Shown one piece after another: positions 12,233 to 24,578 of a stretch of DNA of 64,000 nucleotides (position 1 is its first letter; each line of letters begins with the position of its first letter). Both the position numbers and the translations under genes were made by a program. The DNA is from Atopsyche davidsoni (taxonomy: Eukaryota > Arthropoda > Insecta > Trichoptera > Hydrobiosidae): assembly GCA_022113835.1 (NCBI GenBank), contig JAILWY010000007.1, forward strand, positions 11,881,001 through 11,945,000, written 5' to 3'. Below the pieces are notes generated by a model. That model ran no database searches. It was not told where the DNA came from and saw nothing but the letters and a program-made list of their open reading frames with translations.

Positions 12233-13980
12233 ATGGATGGTCACGTTATCAAGACGGAAATTCAAGACGCTGAAGAATACACTACGGCCATTTGTGAAGT
12301 TTCTGTCAAAATTGAAGATGAGCCAACTGAGAACGATAGGAGTGATGCAAGTGGCAAAGTTTTCGGGCTCTATGAAATTAAAATAGAAGAATTCGACGTT
12401 GAAAAAACTTCTGTGGAACACGAAAGAGTACTTTCTACAAATTCTGTCAGCAGCGAACCAGTAATGCCCATTTAGATAACTTTTACGACTTAACTTTATT
12501 CTCTTTCTATAGTATAACGTTAAGCAAATACCTACCATTATAAACTTATTTTTAGAACATTTAATCTCAGAGTGGTCGTTTCGTTTTTTTAATATAATAG
12601 CAAGTTATTGAACTTTCATTCATTACCCGAAGTTAATATGTTGTGAAACACACTCTTTATTTGTGTCGCTAAATGAACACATATCAATAACCGGCTTATT
12701 ATCACTGTGTACTTAGATGAAGCTTACTTTATTCTTAGATAATTTATTTAAAAGGTGGCAGTGCTTCATTAGAGTTTAATAGTATTTATATTACCTCAAA
12801 ATTAATCTTTTATCTCCAATGAAATTTCTACAGTTTGGTTTTCAGTTAAATTTTAAAACTTCTAAATCTTTCAATTATATAAATACTAAATACGGTTATA
12901 TTGTTTCAGGTTCAATCAAGACCTCTTGAAAAAGATCTCATCTGCGATGATAAAAACATATTTACCAAGACTCCCCCCACCGTAACGATAGCCGGAAACA
13001 AAAAGTCAAGAACTTTTAGTTGTGATGAATGTTCACACGTGTGCATTCGGAAAAGTCATTTGATTACACATAAACTTACACATTCTGGTGAGAAACCTTT
13101 TGCCTGTGAACAGTGTTCTTATACGTGTTATACTAAAGGTAATTTAAAGTCCCACAAACTTGTTCATACCGATGAGAAGCTTTTTGAATGTGATCAATGT
13201 CCATACACTTCTAATTTTAAAGGTTCTTTAAAATCTCACAAATTGATACACACTGGTGAGAAGCCCTTCGGTTGTGACCAATGTGCATACACTTGTTATC
13301 GGAAGACTCATTTGGTTATACATAAACTTGTTCATTCTGGCGAAAAGAATTTCTATTGTGATCAATGCTCATACGCGTGTAATCGAAAGTTTCTTTTAGT
13401 CAGACACAAAATTATACATACAGGGAATAAGCTGTTTTCTTGTGATAAATGCGTGTATACATGTAATCAAAAGAGTCGTTTAATTACACATAAGCGTGTA
13501 CATACTGGCGAGAAGCCCTTTGCTTGTGATCAATGTTCATATACATGTAGTCAGGTTGGTCATTTGAGCACACACAAACTTAAACATACAGGCGAAAAGC
13601 CTTTTGCTTGTGAATTTTGTTCTTACACATGTTCTACTAAGGGAAATTTAAGGTCACACAAACTCACGCATACTGGCGAGAAGACTTTTGCATGCGACCA
13701 ATGCACATACACATGTTGTCGAAGTAGTAGTTTGAATTCACATAAATTTATACATAGTGGCGAAAAACCTTTTGCTTGTGATCAATGTTCATACGTGTGT
13801 AATCTTAAGAAGAATTTGACTACACACAAGCTTACACACTCTTGTGAGAAGCCGTTTGTTTGTGAATATTGTCCATATGCGTGTAACCAGAAGAGTTACT
13901 TGATGAAACACAAACGCATTCATACTAGTGAAAAATCACTGCCTTGTGACAGTGTTCCAGAGAATTTAACTAAATGTTAA
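12233..13980 (+). CDS. C2H2 zinc-finger protein with 11 tandem fingers (two exons, 432 aa)
   Basis: Exon 1 (12233-12460) encodes an acidic 76-residue N-terminus and ends at a GTAATG donor. Exon 2 (12910-13980) follows a TTTCAG acceptor in phase 0 and encodes 356 residues. The predicted protein has 11 consecutive C2H2 fingers of the form CxxCxYxCxxxxxLxxHKxxH joined by TGEKPF-type linkers, from about residue 111 to residue 418, then a degenerate PCDSVPENLTKC tail. Regular spacing and linkers indicate sequence-specific DNA binding in the nucleus. The N-terminus has three psi-K-x-E motifs (IKTE, VKIE, IKIE), possible SUMO sites. No ZAD, BTB or other N-terminal domain is visible. The exact orthologue is not recognised; such genes expand quickly in insects. 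The exon 1 donor is the least certain part: without splicing, frame 1 stops at 12475. Confidence 0.85.
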
Positions 13981-14173
13981 TAATTAATATCGCGATCAAT
14001 GTTCATACAGGTTATAATTTTTTGTAACAACTTTTTACGAGTTTTATGAATTAATTTAATCGAAATATTTTTTATGTAATGTGTATATTAAAAAAATAAT
14101 TGCAATGAAATTTTATTAATAGAGGCCTTTTATTATTAGTATTAAAAGTGAAAGTGGAAATGTATGTAATGTA

Positions 14174-14179
14174 AATAAA
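14174..14179 (+). terminator. Polyadenylation signal of the zinc-finger gene
   Basis: AATAAA lies about 195 bases after the stop codon, in AT-rich 3' UTR sequence. Confidence 0.5.
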
Positions 14180-14199
14180 TTCAATCAATCTAACTTTAT

Positions 14200-17100
14200 A
14201 AATTGAGAATATATTATAGATTTACTCCAACAATGCAGGCCATCTACTTCTCCGTCTGAAGTACGACTAGACGGTAAACTGCACGTTTTGCGGAAAGGAT
14301 CGAAGAGGGACTGTGTGGTGTGCTAAAAAAAAAACATTTGAGTATTGTGATATCTGGAAAACCTAGGATGCATTTGGTGGATTGTTTTTTCTGATATACT
14401 ATATAAAATTATAAAACGTTATTTTGCCTGAATAAATTAATTTATATAAATATCTTGTCATTTGAATGATACCTTTATATGTATTTATGTTTTAATCTAC
14501 CATTTTTGTTTCAAATTGCAAAAAAGTACACTGGAGTCGAAAGGGTTAAGACTAGATCTGGACGCCAATGCAGATTAAAAAAAAAACTGCTGCGTCTTGT
14601 AAAAAAATTATTTCGATTCTTGTTTGTTCCGTCTGTTTCAAAGTTCAGGTTATTTCACCACTTGTAATGTTTACCTCTTTAATTATCTTGTTTTATCTAC
14701 ATAATATAATGAAAGGTTTTCCTCTACAGAAAACTAGACACAAATAATGAAATAATGCCTCCCTTGGTTGACTGTGTACTCAGATATGATGCCATCAAAC
14801 TCAGCAATGCCACTCTTTTATACAATCATAAAATTAAAGTCAACAGATTTTTCCAGTATCCTTGGGAGGGTTACATGTATTTGGTCAAAGCATTGACTTG
14901 AAAACATTTGACCTTGAGGTTAAAGTGTTTAAGAAATGCATATTGCATTATCATGCAAATTAATAAAATCGTCACAGTATATATATATATTTTTTAGTAG
15001 ACTACGAAAAAAGACTAGAGGAATAAAATGAAACGACTAATTTATATAAACATTTACAAATATATTTATTAGAACAGAATTATTTTTAGTAAAAGGTCTT
15101 GCATATAGTTCATTACTACTTGCAAGGTAATTAAAGCAGTAACATTTATAGAGATAAAATAAAACAAATTAATAAATAATTACACACATCTTCATAGGTT
15201 AACAATTTTACAAAAAAAAAAAAATAATTGAGAAACTGAAATAATGCAATCCCATACAATCTTTATAAAACGGTGCAAATATAGTTCTATCCATAGAAAA
15301 ATACTGTTTCCATTACTTCCATTTTTCGTTCTTAGCATATAACATGATCGCTTTAAACTCTATCGTGGACAAGTGTGTATCGTGTTGCCCGTTACATGAA
15401 ACTATCACTAAGTGGGTACAATACTTATATATCATTTATTTAAGAACATTCTTTTAGAGGTTCATCACATTTTATCAGTTAAATCGTCACCTTGCACACC
15501 ACTTTAATTTTATACAATATGTCCATTTTGTCTAGCAAAATTCGAGTACAGTTTCATAGTCTCAAACATCAAACCTTTATAGGAAACAAGCTCTTTTTGG
15601 TTATAATTTGTAAATATATTTCTACCAGCGATGGTACGAAGAAAATTTCATGTAATTCGTTAAGTTAAAAAAATCAGGCTGAAGATAATTTATAAATGAC
15701 TCATCTCAAATTTTAATATGAGTATATTTTAATTTTTTGGTTCAAAAAAATGTAAAATAAAAATAGTGATTTTCATGATTGATTTTAAGCACCATTTGAT
15801 GGTCGGTTTATGCTTCCAAGCTGATAAATAATAAAAAATAATAATAATATTGAAATGCAATCCGATCGGGTTCTATTATTTGGTAACACATAAATCTTTT
15901 GTGTTCATACAATATATTTTACGAAAAATAATAAGCATAAACGATTGCACAGCTCTGCTTATCGTATTACGCTAACTCAATAGTTTTTGTAAATAAAGAT
16001 ATTTTCATTACATATTTTATAATAGAGCTCTGTAAGCTATTCTGAAACTAAAAATATAGTATTAGTTTATTTATCATCTGAAAACAATATATTATATATT
16101 CACTGCTTATTTGGTAATACAAATATATATGATTGCATCTTGAAGTGCATTCAGTTTCTTATATTGTAATTTAATAACACCAATTCACTATAACAACAAT
16201 AATAATAAAATAGTGCTAAATGTATAACCAAATCAAGGTTATAGTGAAAATGTTGTCCTATAAAGGAATATGCATTCTCCTAGTCTGAATATATAGACAT
16301 TAATGCCCTCCAAGTACTGGCGAGGTACTATTTGTCTAAAATATGAGTATATATATATATATACATATATATTTTTTTTCCACCTACCTATATTTGTGTA
16401 GAAAAATATAAAACACAATGTTTTTATACACGGCTATGGAAGATGTACCCTGAACCCTTTACTCTCTTTGAGTCTAACATACATACCTCAATACAAAAAA
16501 TATTTATGTATAAATTCATTATTTATATGTTTATAATAAAATTGTTTTTTTTTTTGTATTTATATTTATAAGGCTCATTTATAAGTAGTTCTTAAGCCAT
16601 TGAAATAAAACAGGTGTAAATAGATATAGATATAATGTTTCAAATCTTTTTGCACAAGGATGAGCAAACTAACAGCTATTTGGTCGTTCACTGTTTTATA
16701 ACATTTTAATGCAATCGTATATCAAAATTATCAATCGTTTTTAATTTTCATTCTTTCAAGTCGGCCGACAAAGTTATTTGTATAAAATATTGAAATAGAT
16801 TTTTTTTCATTATATAATCGCGTAAAAATTTTGGGTCCAGCATAATAAACGAATTTACTATGTAACAATGAGGTTTTTGGGTATTTAGTAGATATTGACA
16901 TTATTATATTTGTTAAATTTTTTCATATTTGATATCTGTAAACATTTTATAAATATATCAATATCAGCAATTCCATTTCATTTTATAATATACAATGATT
17001 TATACAAGTTTAGAAAATCTGTAAAATGCTCATCCTTTTGTGATAGTATTTAATGATACATATAAATGTTGCATCATGTCGGTAGTCGCGAGTACCTCTG

Positions 17101-17739
17101 GCCGTGCATCTATGGACAAAAGTCTTTCGTAAAAACTTTGATAAGAAAAGCGCACTAGAAATACTGACACAACGAGCCTCATTTCTTGTGAATAAAATTT
17201 TGGTTAGTGTATTCACTCGTTAGTAAAATATACAATAGAAATTTGATTATTTCATCACAATTACTATTGTTAAATGATCGCTAAATAAGTATAAAAGCAG
17301 GAAACAATCGTATTATTTGCAAATATTTTTAAATAATCAAGATCCAACAATCCATATAATTTCTGGTAAAAATCTCTACAGTTATTTAAAGATCTGCTTT
17401 AATAAACAATGATTAAAAAAAAAACCTAATTTAATTAACAAATCAACACAAACGGTAAAGAGGTAAAACAAAACCAGATTTGACAAATCATCGTGTAGAA
17501 CCAATTCAACAACATTTGCAGGTATTCATAAATTAATGTTAATATTTCATGTGTAATAGTAACATCTACAAAACAAAGAATTATCATACATTGACTCATG
17601 GGAGCATTTTAGCTCGGTGATAAAATCTTTCTTCATTCTTAAACATTAATATAATAATTTGGTTGATTTACGAAACTAAATAGACTATGTATCTTATGGA
17701 CTACAGCCGATAAGACTCTCGATCGTATAGCCTGGTACT
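14200..17739 (-). other. Convergent spacer and probable 3' UTR of the HMG-box gene
   Basis: No coding sequence is supported between the zinc-finger and HMG-box genes, which converge here. AT-rich DNA directly beyond the HMG-box stop (17740) is probably its long 3' UTR. Minus-strand AATAAA candidates include TTTATT at 15065-15070. Dinucleotide TA runs occur near 14980 and 16345-16372. The open frame at 14479-14667 is lysine/arginine-rich low-complexity sequence and is not called a gene. Confidence 0.4.
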
Positions 17740-20700
17740 TTACCTCGGCATCTTGGAAGAGATGGAGGCGATCTCGGCTAGGGTGGTGAGGGCACACATG
17801 TCGTCGGAGCTCTGGGGAGCTGGCAGTGGGGCCTGCGAGGTAGGCACTTCCATCTGATCAGTGATCACGCTCTCCTTATGCTTCAGGGTCATGCAATCGT
17901 TGACGTCCAGTCTAGTAATGCTAATCTTCCTCGGTTTTCTCTTTTTACTACCTATTATGGCTGACTTTTTCTGCTCGGCTAAAATTATCCTTTCTTCGTT
18001 AGTTAAGATTTGGTGTAGTTCAGATTTGGCTTGAGGCTGTTGCTCGAGCATCGGTGCTGCAAGAGTATGAGGCTTGTCAGGGCGCGCTGCCTGATAGGGC
18101 AGAAGCGAGTTGCTGACGCTGTCCACGGAGTATGGTTGGACATTCGCGGGCAGACGAGGTCGAGCGTCTTTGTGCTTTGCTGTCGCAAGACTCTTTTTTC
18201 TCTTCTTGTTTTCTTTCTTCTTTTGTTGGAATTTTTCGAGGCTCAGTGACGGCAGTGCTTTGATCTTTTGGTCCAAATCAAAGTCGAGAGCCTTTAATCT
18301 TTTAATTCTGCATTCTGCAGCTCGGTCTGAATGATTGTCATTAAAGTAATATCCATCCTGGCCGAGGTCGTCATCTTCTTGTTGATATTTGTAGGCACTT
18401 TCAGGTACATCCATATTTTCACAGTATCTTAAATCAGACTCATTCTCCTTATGGAATAAATTCTCCTTCAGAGGTTTAGAACCGGTTTCCTTGGCTAAGT
18501 TTTCATAAATTTTCCAGTTACAGGAAGGGCTGTTCACAGTGTAAGAGATTTTATCGTTGATCTCCTGCTTGAGGACATGCTTCTGGTCTGAGTGTTCTTT
18601 CTTTTGACGTTTGTTTACGATCAGCCCTCCGTAAGCCATAAACTCTTGGTAACGCTTTCCTTTGCAAGCTCGCCTGGAAGATCTCGACAAGGACGGATCA
18701 TCTTCTCCCATCCAAGAGCCTTTGTGGTCATAAACCTGCATTTCGTCAACCATTTGGCCATCTTTGTCTTGAGATTCATCCGACGATGTGTTCCCCCTTT
18801 GGCTGGAAATGAATTCTTTGCTCACGACATCTTCGATGAGTGTTTGCTTGGTCAAGTTATTATCTGCAGGTTTTGAATCGGTTTCATTATCAGTGCTGGG
18901 AGAAGTAGCAGGAATACTGGCAGCAATCTGATTTCCATTATTGTAAGATTTGATTTCATTGGATTTGTCAAAAGTAAGTTTAAAGTGACGAGTGGTTTCG
19001 GAAAGTTCATCTTGAAGCTTTTTCATTTTAAAATCTTGGGCGACAGTTCTCTCTTTGCTTGGAGGTGTAGTGTCGTCGTTTCTGTATATTTTACTCCTAT
19101 CAATTTCGTTATCTATAGTAGAAAATGGACGCTTTTTGGGTGGACCCGGAATAATGTGCGAATTAAAGTTGGAGTCCGAGGGTGGTGTTCCAGGCGGAGT
19201 CGTGTCGTTCTCGTGTTTCGGAAGAGTCTGAGAGAGCATCTCTCCATTGTCGTTAGTTTCTGCCTTGTTCAGTACGATGAGGCTGCTGAGCCCCCCCATC
19301 TGCGCCTCGTCGGCCAGTTTGCCTGGAGTGAACATGGGGCGGCTCTCATCGTGAAACTGTTTGGAAGTGGAAGGTTGAGCGTTGTTATAGTTCAGTTTAG
19401 TGAGGTGGTTATTGTTAGTTTGCTCTGCTTTGGTGTCGATGGCTTCGTTGTTAGGAAACGTGTCGAGGTCTGCATTGCCACTACCCACGCTGGCAGGTCG
19501 GGTTGAGAAGTTTCGTAGTGGAGGGGCTGGTAGTTTGTACCATTTAAAATCTGGATTCGCATCAAAGAAGGCATCTTTATACTGAAAGAAGAATACAGTC
19601 ATTACAAAACAGTACATGTTTTTAAATTTACCTTCGCCCTACCTACATTGAGGTTTAAACTTTAAAGCTTTGATGTTTGTTAAAAACATTGTCAACATAG
19701 TTATTTTATTTTGGCTGTCAAAGTAATAAGATTTATCTAGTTTACTAAATATTGTTAATGAAAAAATAAGTATGTTCATAACAAACCAAACTTTTTCTAT
19801 AGAATAAGATAAATCGTTCCCTAAACATGCTTGGTTAAGTTTATTGAATATTTTAAAAGTAACTATCTATATTGACATGATTTTTATGAAAAACCCAAGC
19901 TATTCAATATAATTATATAAGATAACACATTGTTATGACCTATTGTTCTTCATTATTTTTACAAGAAATGAAATATAAAGGTTTGCTGTGCCTCAATAAA
20001 TGTAATGTAAATAAATTATCAATACATAAATAAATATAAATTACTACTTACAAGTTGTTTAATCATTTATAAGAGTAATTTCTTCTGATTAACCTAATGG
20101 TTTAATTTAATTTAACAAAGAAAAAAGGAAAGTATTTTTACAACTAATAGGATCTCGAGTAATGAGATATTGAAGCCTTGCATCTTAATTTTTTTTTTCA
20201 GGGTTAAATAGAACCTTATACTCGTACACATGTGCGCTGTCGCTGTAGTTACCTGTCTCGCGAGGCCGGTGTAGCAAGCTTTATCTTCTGAGTCCAGATT
20301 TGCCCACCATTCTCCCAAAATTTTCGTAATAGACCTGAAAATAAAATTAAAACATTTCACGTTAGTCACCTTGTGATGATTATAGCCTCATATAATCATT
20401 TTTATTTAAAAAGAAAATATTTGATTGGAGAAACTAGTCAAACGAAACAAATTAAAAATTACTTGAAATATTATTTATAAATGAGAAAATATAAAATAGC
20501 TGTGATTTAACACAAAGGAGACACATTTTTGATTCACTTTCTATATTTATTTAATGATATCTGAAATGAGTTCTGAATTAAATCGTATCATTTGACCGAA
20601 GATAACTCAAATATAAATGAACAAACAAAGAATTAATCATTGTTAGCATTTAATAATAATATCAAAGATATAATGAAAGAAAGCTAATTTATAGTAAACC

Positions 20701-20887
20701 TGTTCTCGTGGTTAGGGAACTTGTCGCGGACAACGCTGCGGTGTCGCTTGCAGAAGATGAGGAAGGCGTTCATGGGGCGGCGCGTGTGGTGCGAGGGCTC
20801 CCCTTCCATGACCACAGTCCCGGGCCCATGGCCCTGACCGTTGCTGCTCTCGGCCTTAATGGCCGGACTCTCCTGACTCTCTGTCAT
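17740..20887 (-). CDS. bbx: HMG-box transcription factor of the BBX/bobby sox family (703 aa)
   Basis: Coding exons on minus are 20887-20700, 20334-20253 and 19581-17740. Junctions are AACAG|GTTTAC to CAG|GTCTATT, and GACAG|GTAACT to CAG|TATAAAG. They give one open frame of 703 codons. Residues 36-104 form an HMG box split over all three exons: [16 protein letters not shown], then [18 protein letters not shown], then [15 protein letters not shown]. The RHR and GEWWANL features fit BBX-type boxes rather than SOX or TCF. The long C-terminal part is polar and probably disordered. It has basic islands RRACKGKRY (about 393-401), an acidic-to-basic segment [19 protein letters not shown] (about 523-541) before a [10 protein letters not shown] run, a second basic cluster [11 protein letters not shown] (about 635-645) and a terminal [12 protein letters not shown]. 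It should be a nuclear DNA-binding regulator. The ATG at 20887 is preceded by a splice acceptor, so the first exon is untranslated and lies elsewhere. Confidence 0.92.
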
Positions 20888-20916
20888 CTTGAAAACATGT
20901 GTACGTAGGTTTATGA
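20888..20916 (-). other. bbx: 5' UTR part of BBX exon, starting at a splice acceptor
   Basis: On the minus strand TTGTTGCAG ends at 20917 and exon sequence follows from 20916 to the ATG at 20887. The in-frame upstream extension ([12 protein letters not shown]) is therefore intron sequence and not part of the protein. The 5' noncoding exon must lie to the right, possibly in one of the GC-rich islands at 29-51 kb. Confidence 0.6.
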
Positions 20917-23900
20917 CTGCAACAATACAAAAACAAATATTAAACACCATCTTGTTAAAATTTTATCTCAATACCATAACTTTAACAAACTGTCCTAACT
21001 GAGATAAAGAGAATAAAGACACTCTTCATGGCACTCTGTGGAAATCATCAAGTCAATATTTTGGTTTTTATTTCACTAATTTGTTTGTTTTCTGGCGGGG
21101 TCGAAGCAGCCCCAAAGTACAAATGAATATCGGTAATTCATCAAAACACTTGTTATATTGATTTTAGAAGAATTTCAAGGATGATAAGGCTACCGTATCT
21201 GAACGCTAGATTTTAATTTTACCCACTTCATACTCCTGCTTAGAATACAAGAAACAATTGTACAGACGTATTGTTACAAGTTTTTAGAATAAGTGATGAA
21301 ACTGTTGGGATATTCAATTTACCAATAATACATATTTACAGATTTCATTTAGGTCTCAATTTATGAATGTGTATTTATATAAATATTTAAATTATGAAAT
21401 GACTGACATGGTTGGCATTTATGAGCAGATTCTGCTGTTTATATAATATTATATTGAACTAACTAATGAACACAGAATTTGTCATGTAATCCAAATGAAT
21501 AAAAATGGACAGAATGTATTTAATATAAATAACTTGAAATAAGCCAGTCACATATTGAAATTATATTTATACGAACTGTAACGCTTTCAATTTGTATTTT
21601 GGTATATAGCGAGCAAGTTCACTTTAACCTCCTCTAGAAGATTTTAGTGAATTCTTATTTGCTTTTAGATATCGATCTATATTATGACCTGTACATTAAT
21701 ACTATAATTTTTGACTACAAGCATGACTTTCATTTTACTAGACAGAAGACGGGAACATATATATATATATTTGTTTTAGTAACACCTATTAGATATCAGT
21801 GTGCCCATATTAATCTAATGCTAGTATTTTTTTAATATATGCAGTTTATTTATATGTGTGCTGCGATATAAAGTACAAAGCTATAATAGGAATGCAGTAA
21901 TGCAAATGTACAGAACGATCCAGAAATAAAATGTCATAAGAGGCAAAGGTTGAAACGAAACTTACCCTTTAAATTATAACAGAAAGGGAATTGGATATTC
22001 TGTAATCTATAATGTAATATAAATCTAGTTACACAAATAATATTTAATATTAATAATACATCATTAATATTAATAACAACAGAAAGAGGAGATGTGACCA
22101 ATACAGTCGTTTGCCTCTGACTAATATTTTAAAATATCGTGGACGGTGTTTCAATTGTGATTATATTGCATTCTATGTGCACGTACGGTCAAATGTGGTA
22201 CATCGAGGTACGAAAATGTTCATGTTGCAAAATGTCAGCCGCAAGACAACACCTTGCAAGTTCAAAGAAGAAAAATACAAGCCAAATGGATATGAGATGC
22301 CAATATCTTTATTTTGCCCTGCAAAGCCATTCTTGATCCGCTGCACTTTTCGTTGCAATATACCAAAAAAATTATGTTGTGGTGTCTAATAAGAGACACT
22401 CGCTTTTTTTTCTTAAAACGTCAAAAAAACTACATCTTTGCAGTTCGTTTCTGACAATCTTTTCGTTCGAAATTTCCACAGACGAGCTCTTTTTTTCCTA
22501 ATAAGGTTTATAAAGAACAAAAACTGACAACGTATAGAAAGAAAATACTTGTGATATTTCTGTGATATTACTCTCTTTCGAGAGTTTGATTTGCATTTAA
22601 TCATCATTTCTAAATATGCTAAACTTAAGATAATTAATTAAGAACTGAATCCTTTCTTAACTTCTAAAAGCTGTATTTGATAGTGCATGCATTAATCAGC
22701 GCAGTAAATTATTATCACGATAAAAAAAAAATATTAAGTCGGCTAGCGCATCGGGGACACAACTTGCAATTGTAATTAGCCAACAATTTTTTTTATGATT
22801 TAGCCTAAGTAAATAATGCAAAAAGAATACTATTGACTCGTTACCATTTTGTTGTAAGTTGGGTCGCAGCGTGTTCGGAGGGTTTTATAAATCATTCAAG
22901 TCAATAAAAATTATTAAGAAATCTTCCATACATGTACCATATATACAATAAGCATACGGAGAAATTCAGATGAATTCGCTTCATTGTATATTATTTCGGA
23001 TTAGATAAAGTGTCCACTATTTAGAGAATCATCAGTATAATTTGTTATTATTATGCTATCAGGGTAGATGACTTCTAAGTAATAACATATCTATTTACTA
23101 AAGAAAACGTTTGATGCATATTCTTCACTCATATAATAACATGTGCATTGAAATTGCTATTCTCCATATTTGACCTAACCTAACCTAATCTAACAATAAA
23201 AAATAGATAGCCAACTGGACAAGTCTAAATTAAAAATATATATCTTGTCTCGAAAATGTGCGAACAAACCATCGATCTGTGTAATAGTTTCCAATATACA
23301 CGGGCACACATCATTTTAAAATCACTTAAGTGAAAAGTATGCCATAAATTATTTTTAAAAGCCTTTATAAACAATGTTGCACCGTAATTGCAATGAGCAT
23401 GTAAGTCTTGCACATCTGCACGGCCGGAACATAAAAAAATATATTTAATTGATTTTTTATTTTTTAAGGACGTTATTGTACTAACCCGAGATGTTTAGTA
23501 ACATAACATTTTTAATTACTATTTATTTTTATTTCCTTTATTACATAATTGGAGCTCAGAGAAACACTCTCTGCTATATTGCTTATTTCATAAGTACTTG
23601 ATAATTTTCTGACGATGAGTGAATATTCAATATATCCGCATTTTTGCCCTTATAGTTTTATTGTGCCAACAACTTTAAATACATTTTTAGGTTCAAATGC
23701 AATAATATTTTTCATTTTATAATAGTATTTTTAATTCATTTTTAAAAAATATTTTTCTACAAGATGATAGGTCAGATTTTTATGAGTAAAAATCTGACCT
23801 ATCAAATATCATTTCAGAGTTGGCGCATAAATAAAAAATGAAAAAAACTTTTAACGTGAAATCTTTATCCCTTTCGTTGGCATTTTAACGATGGGAAGTA

Positions 23901-24239
23901 AATGTGATCATTGTGTTGAAACGAAATTAAATATTATTTATTTACAATTTTCAGAACTGACTGGATCCAAGTTAACTCGTTTCTATAATTTACAAAGTTT
24001 CTCGACAGTCGGGCCCGGTTCGTGTTCAGAGGTAAAATAAATTACCCAGTTATTGCCATCGACCGTTCGTCAGGTGGCACGCGAAATGCTTGGAAAATGA
24101 AAAGAATATGTAGAAATTTAATTTCTACCCAGCTTTATTTATTACGAGAGAAAAAATTATACGATGCAACCTTATGGTGTTTCAATGGTTTCGCGTTAAA
24201 ATGAGGCACGTTTTGTTTACATTGGTTTAATTTTTTGAT
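20917..24239. other. AT-rich DNA, probable BBX first intron or intergenic
   Basis: No gene is supported. It includes a short run of CCTAA units at 23174-23193 and a 17-bp hairpin at 23766-23803, listed as findings or features. The frame at 22111-22389 overlaps open frames in two other frames and matches nothing known. Confidence 0.35.
23766..23803. repeat. Perfect 17-bp hairpin with 4-base loop
   Basis: Arms 23766-23782 and 23787-23803 (GATAGGTCAGATTTTTA and its exact complement) enclose TGAG. The AT-rich stem would form a stable short hairpin. It is not followed by a T run on either strand that would suggest a Pol III terminator. Confidence 0.75.
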
Positions 24240-24267
24240 CGATTCACACAGACGCAAAAACAGGTTG

Positions 24268-24578
24268 TATATAAGAAACTAAGATAGCAGAAGTGAAGCT
24301 CGCGAACCGCAGGTTGGCGAGACCTGCGGCAGATAGCGACGTCCCGATATGGCTCGGTTTAAATGATTATTATCAAACCACCAATAACAGTCGGTTGACG
24401 TTTTTGTTATTGAGAGCTTATTAAATCACGTCCTTCGTGTAAACAACTGTTCAGTTATTGAATAAAGTTACTCAGACAAACTGAACGAACGATCTTAAAA
24501 TAACCACCCTAGAAGAGCTGAGGGAGAGGAAGCTCGCCGCAGCGAAACCTCCGCCGATATTTTTTTAGAAAATATCGG
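24268..24578 (+). other. TATA-like motif followed by a hairpin cluster
   Basis: TATATAAG at 24268-24275 precedes a locally GC-richer stretch containing an 8-bp GC-rich hairpin (CCGCAGGT, arms 24307-24314 and 24322-24329) and, further on, a 10-bp AT-rich one (arms 24554-24563 and 24569-24578). The words GAAGCTCGC occur near both. No ORF is recognised. It may be a small noncoding transcript or only a decayed repeat. Confidence 0.3.

Noticed and set aside
12461..12475. Unspliced 80-residue protein from zinc-finger exon 1
   Set aside because: A donor at 12461 joins in phase 0 to the zinc-finger exon, giving a more sensible 432-residue protein.
18985..19506. 173-codon plus-strand frame inside the HMG-box gene
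   Set aside because: Shadow of the BBX coding exon on the other strand.
22111..22389. 92-codon plus frame with several cysteines
   Set aside because: Overlaps open frames in another plus frame and on minus, with no start context, splice partner or family match.
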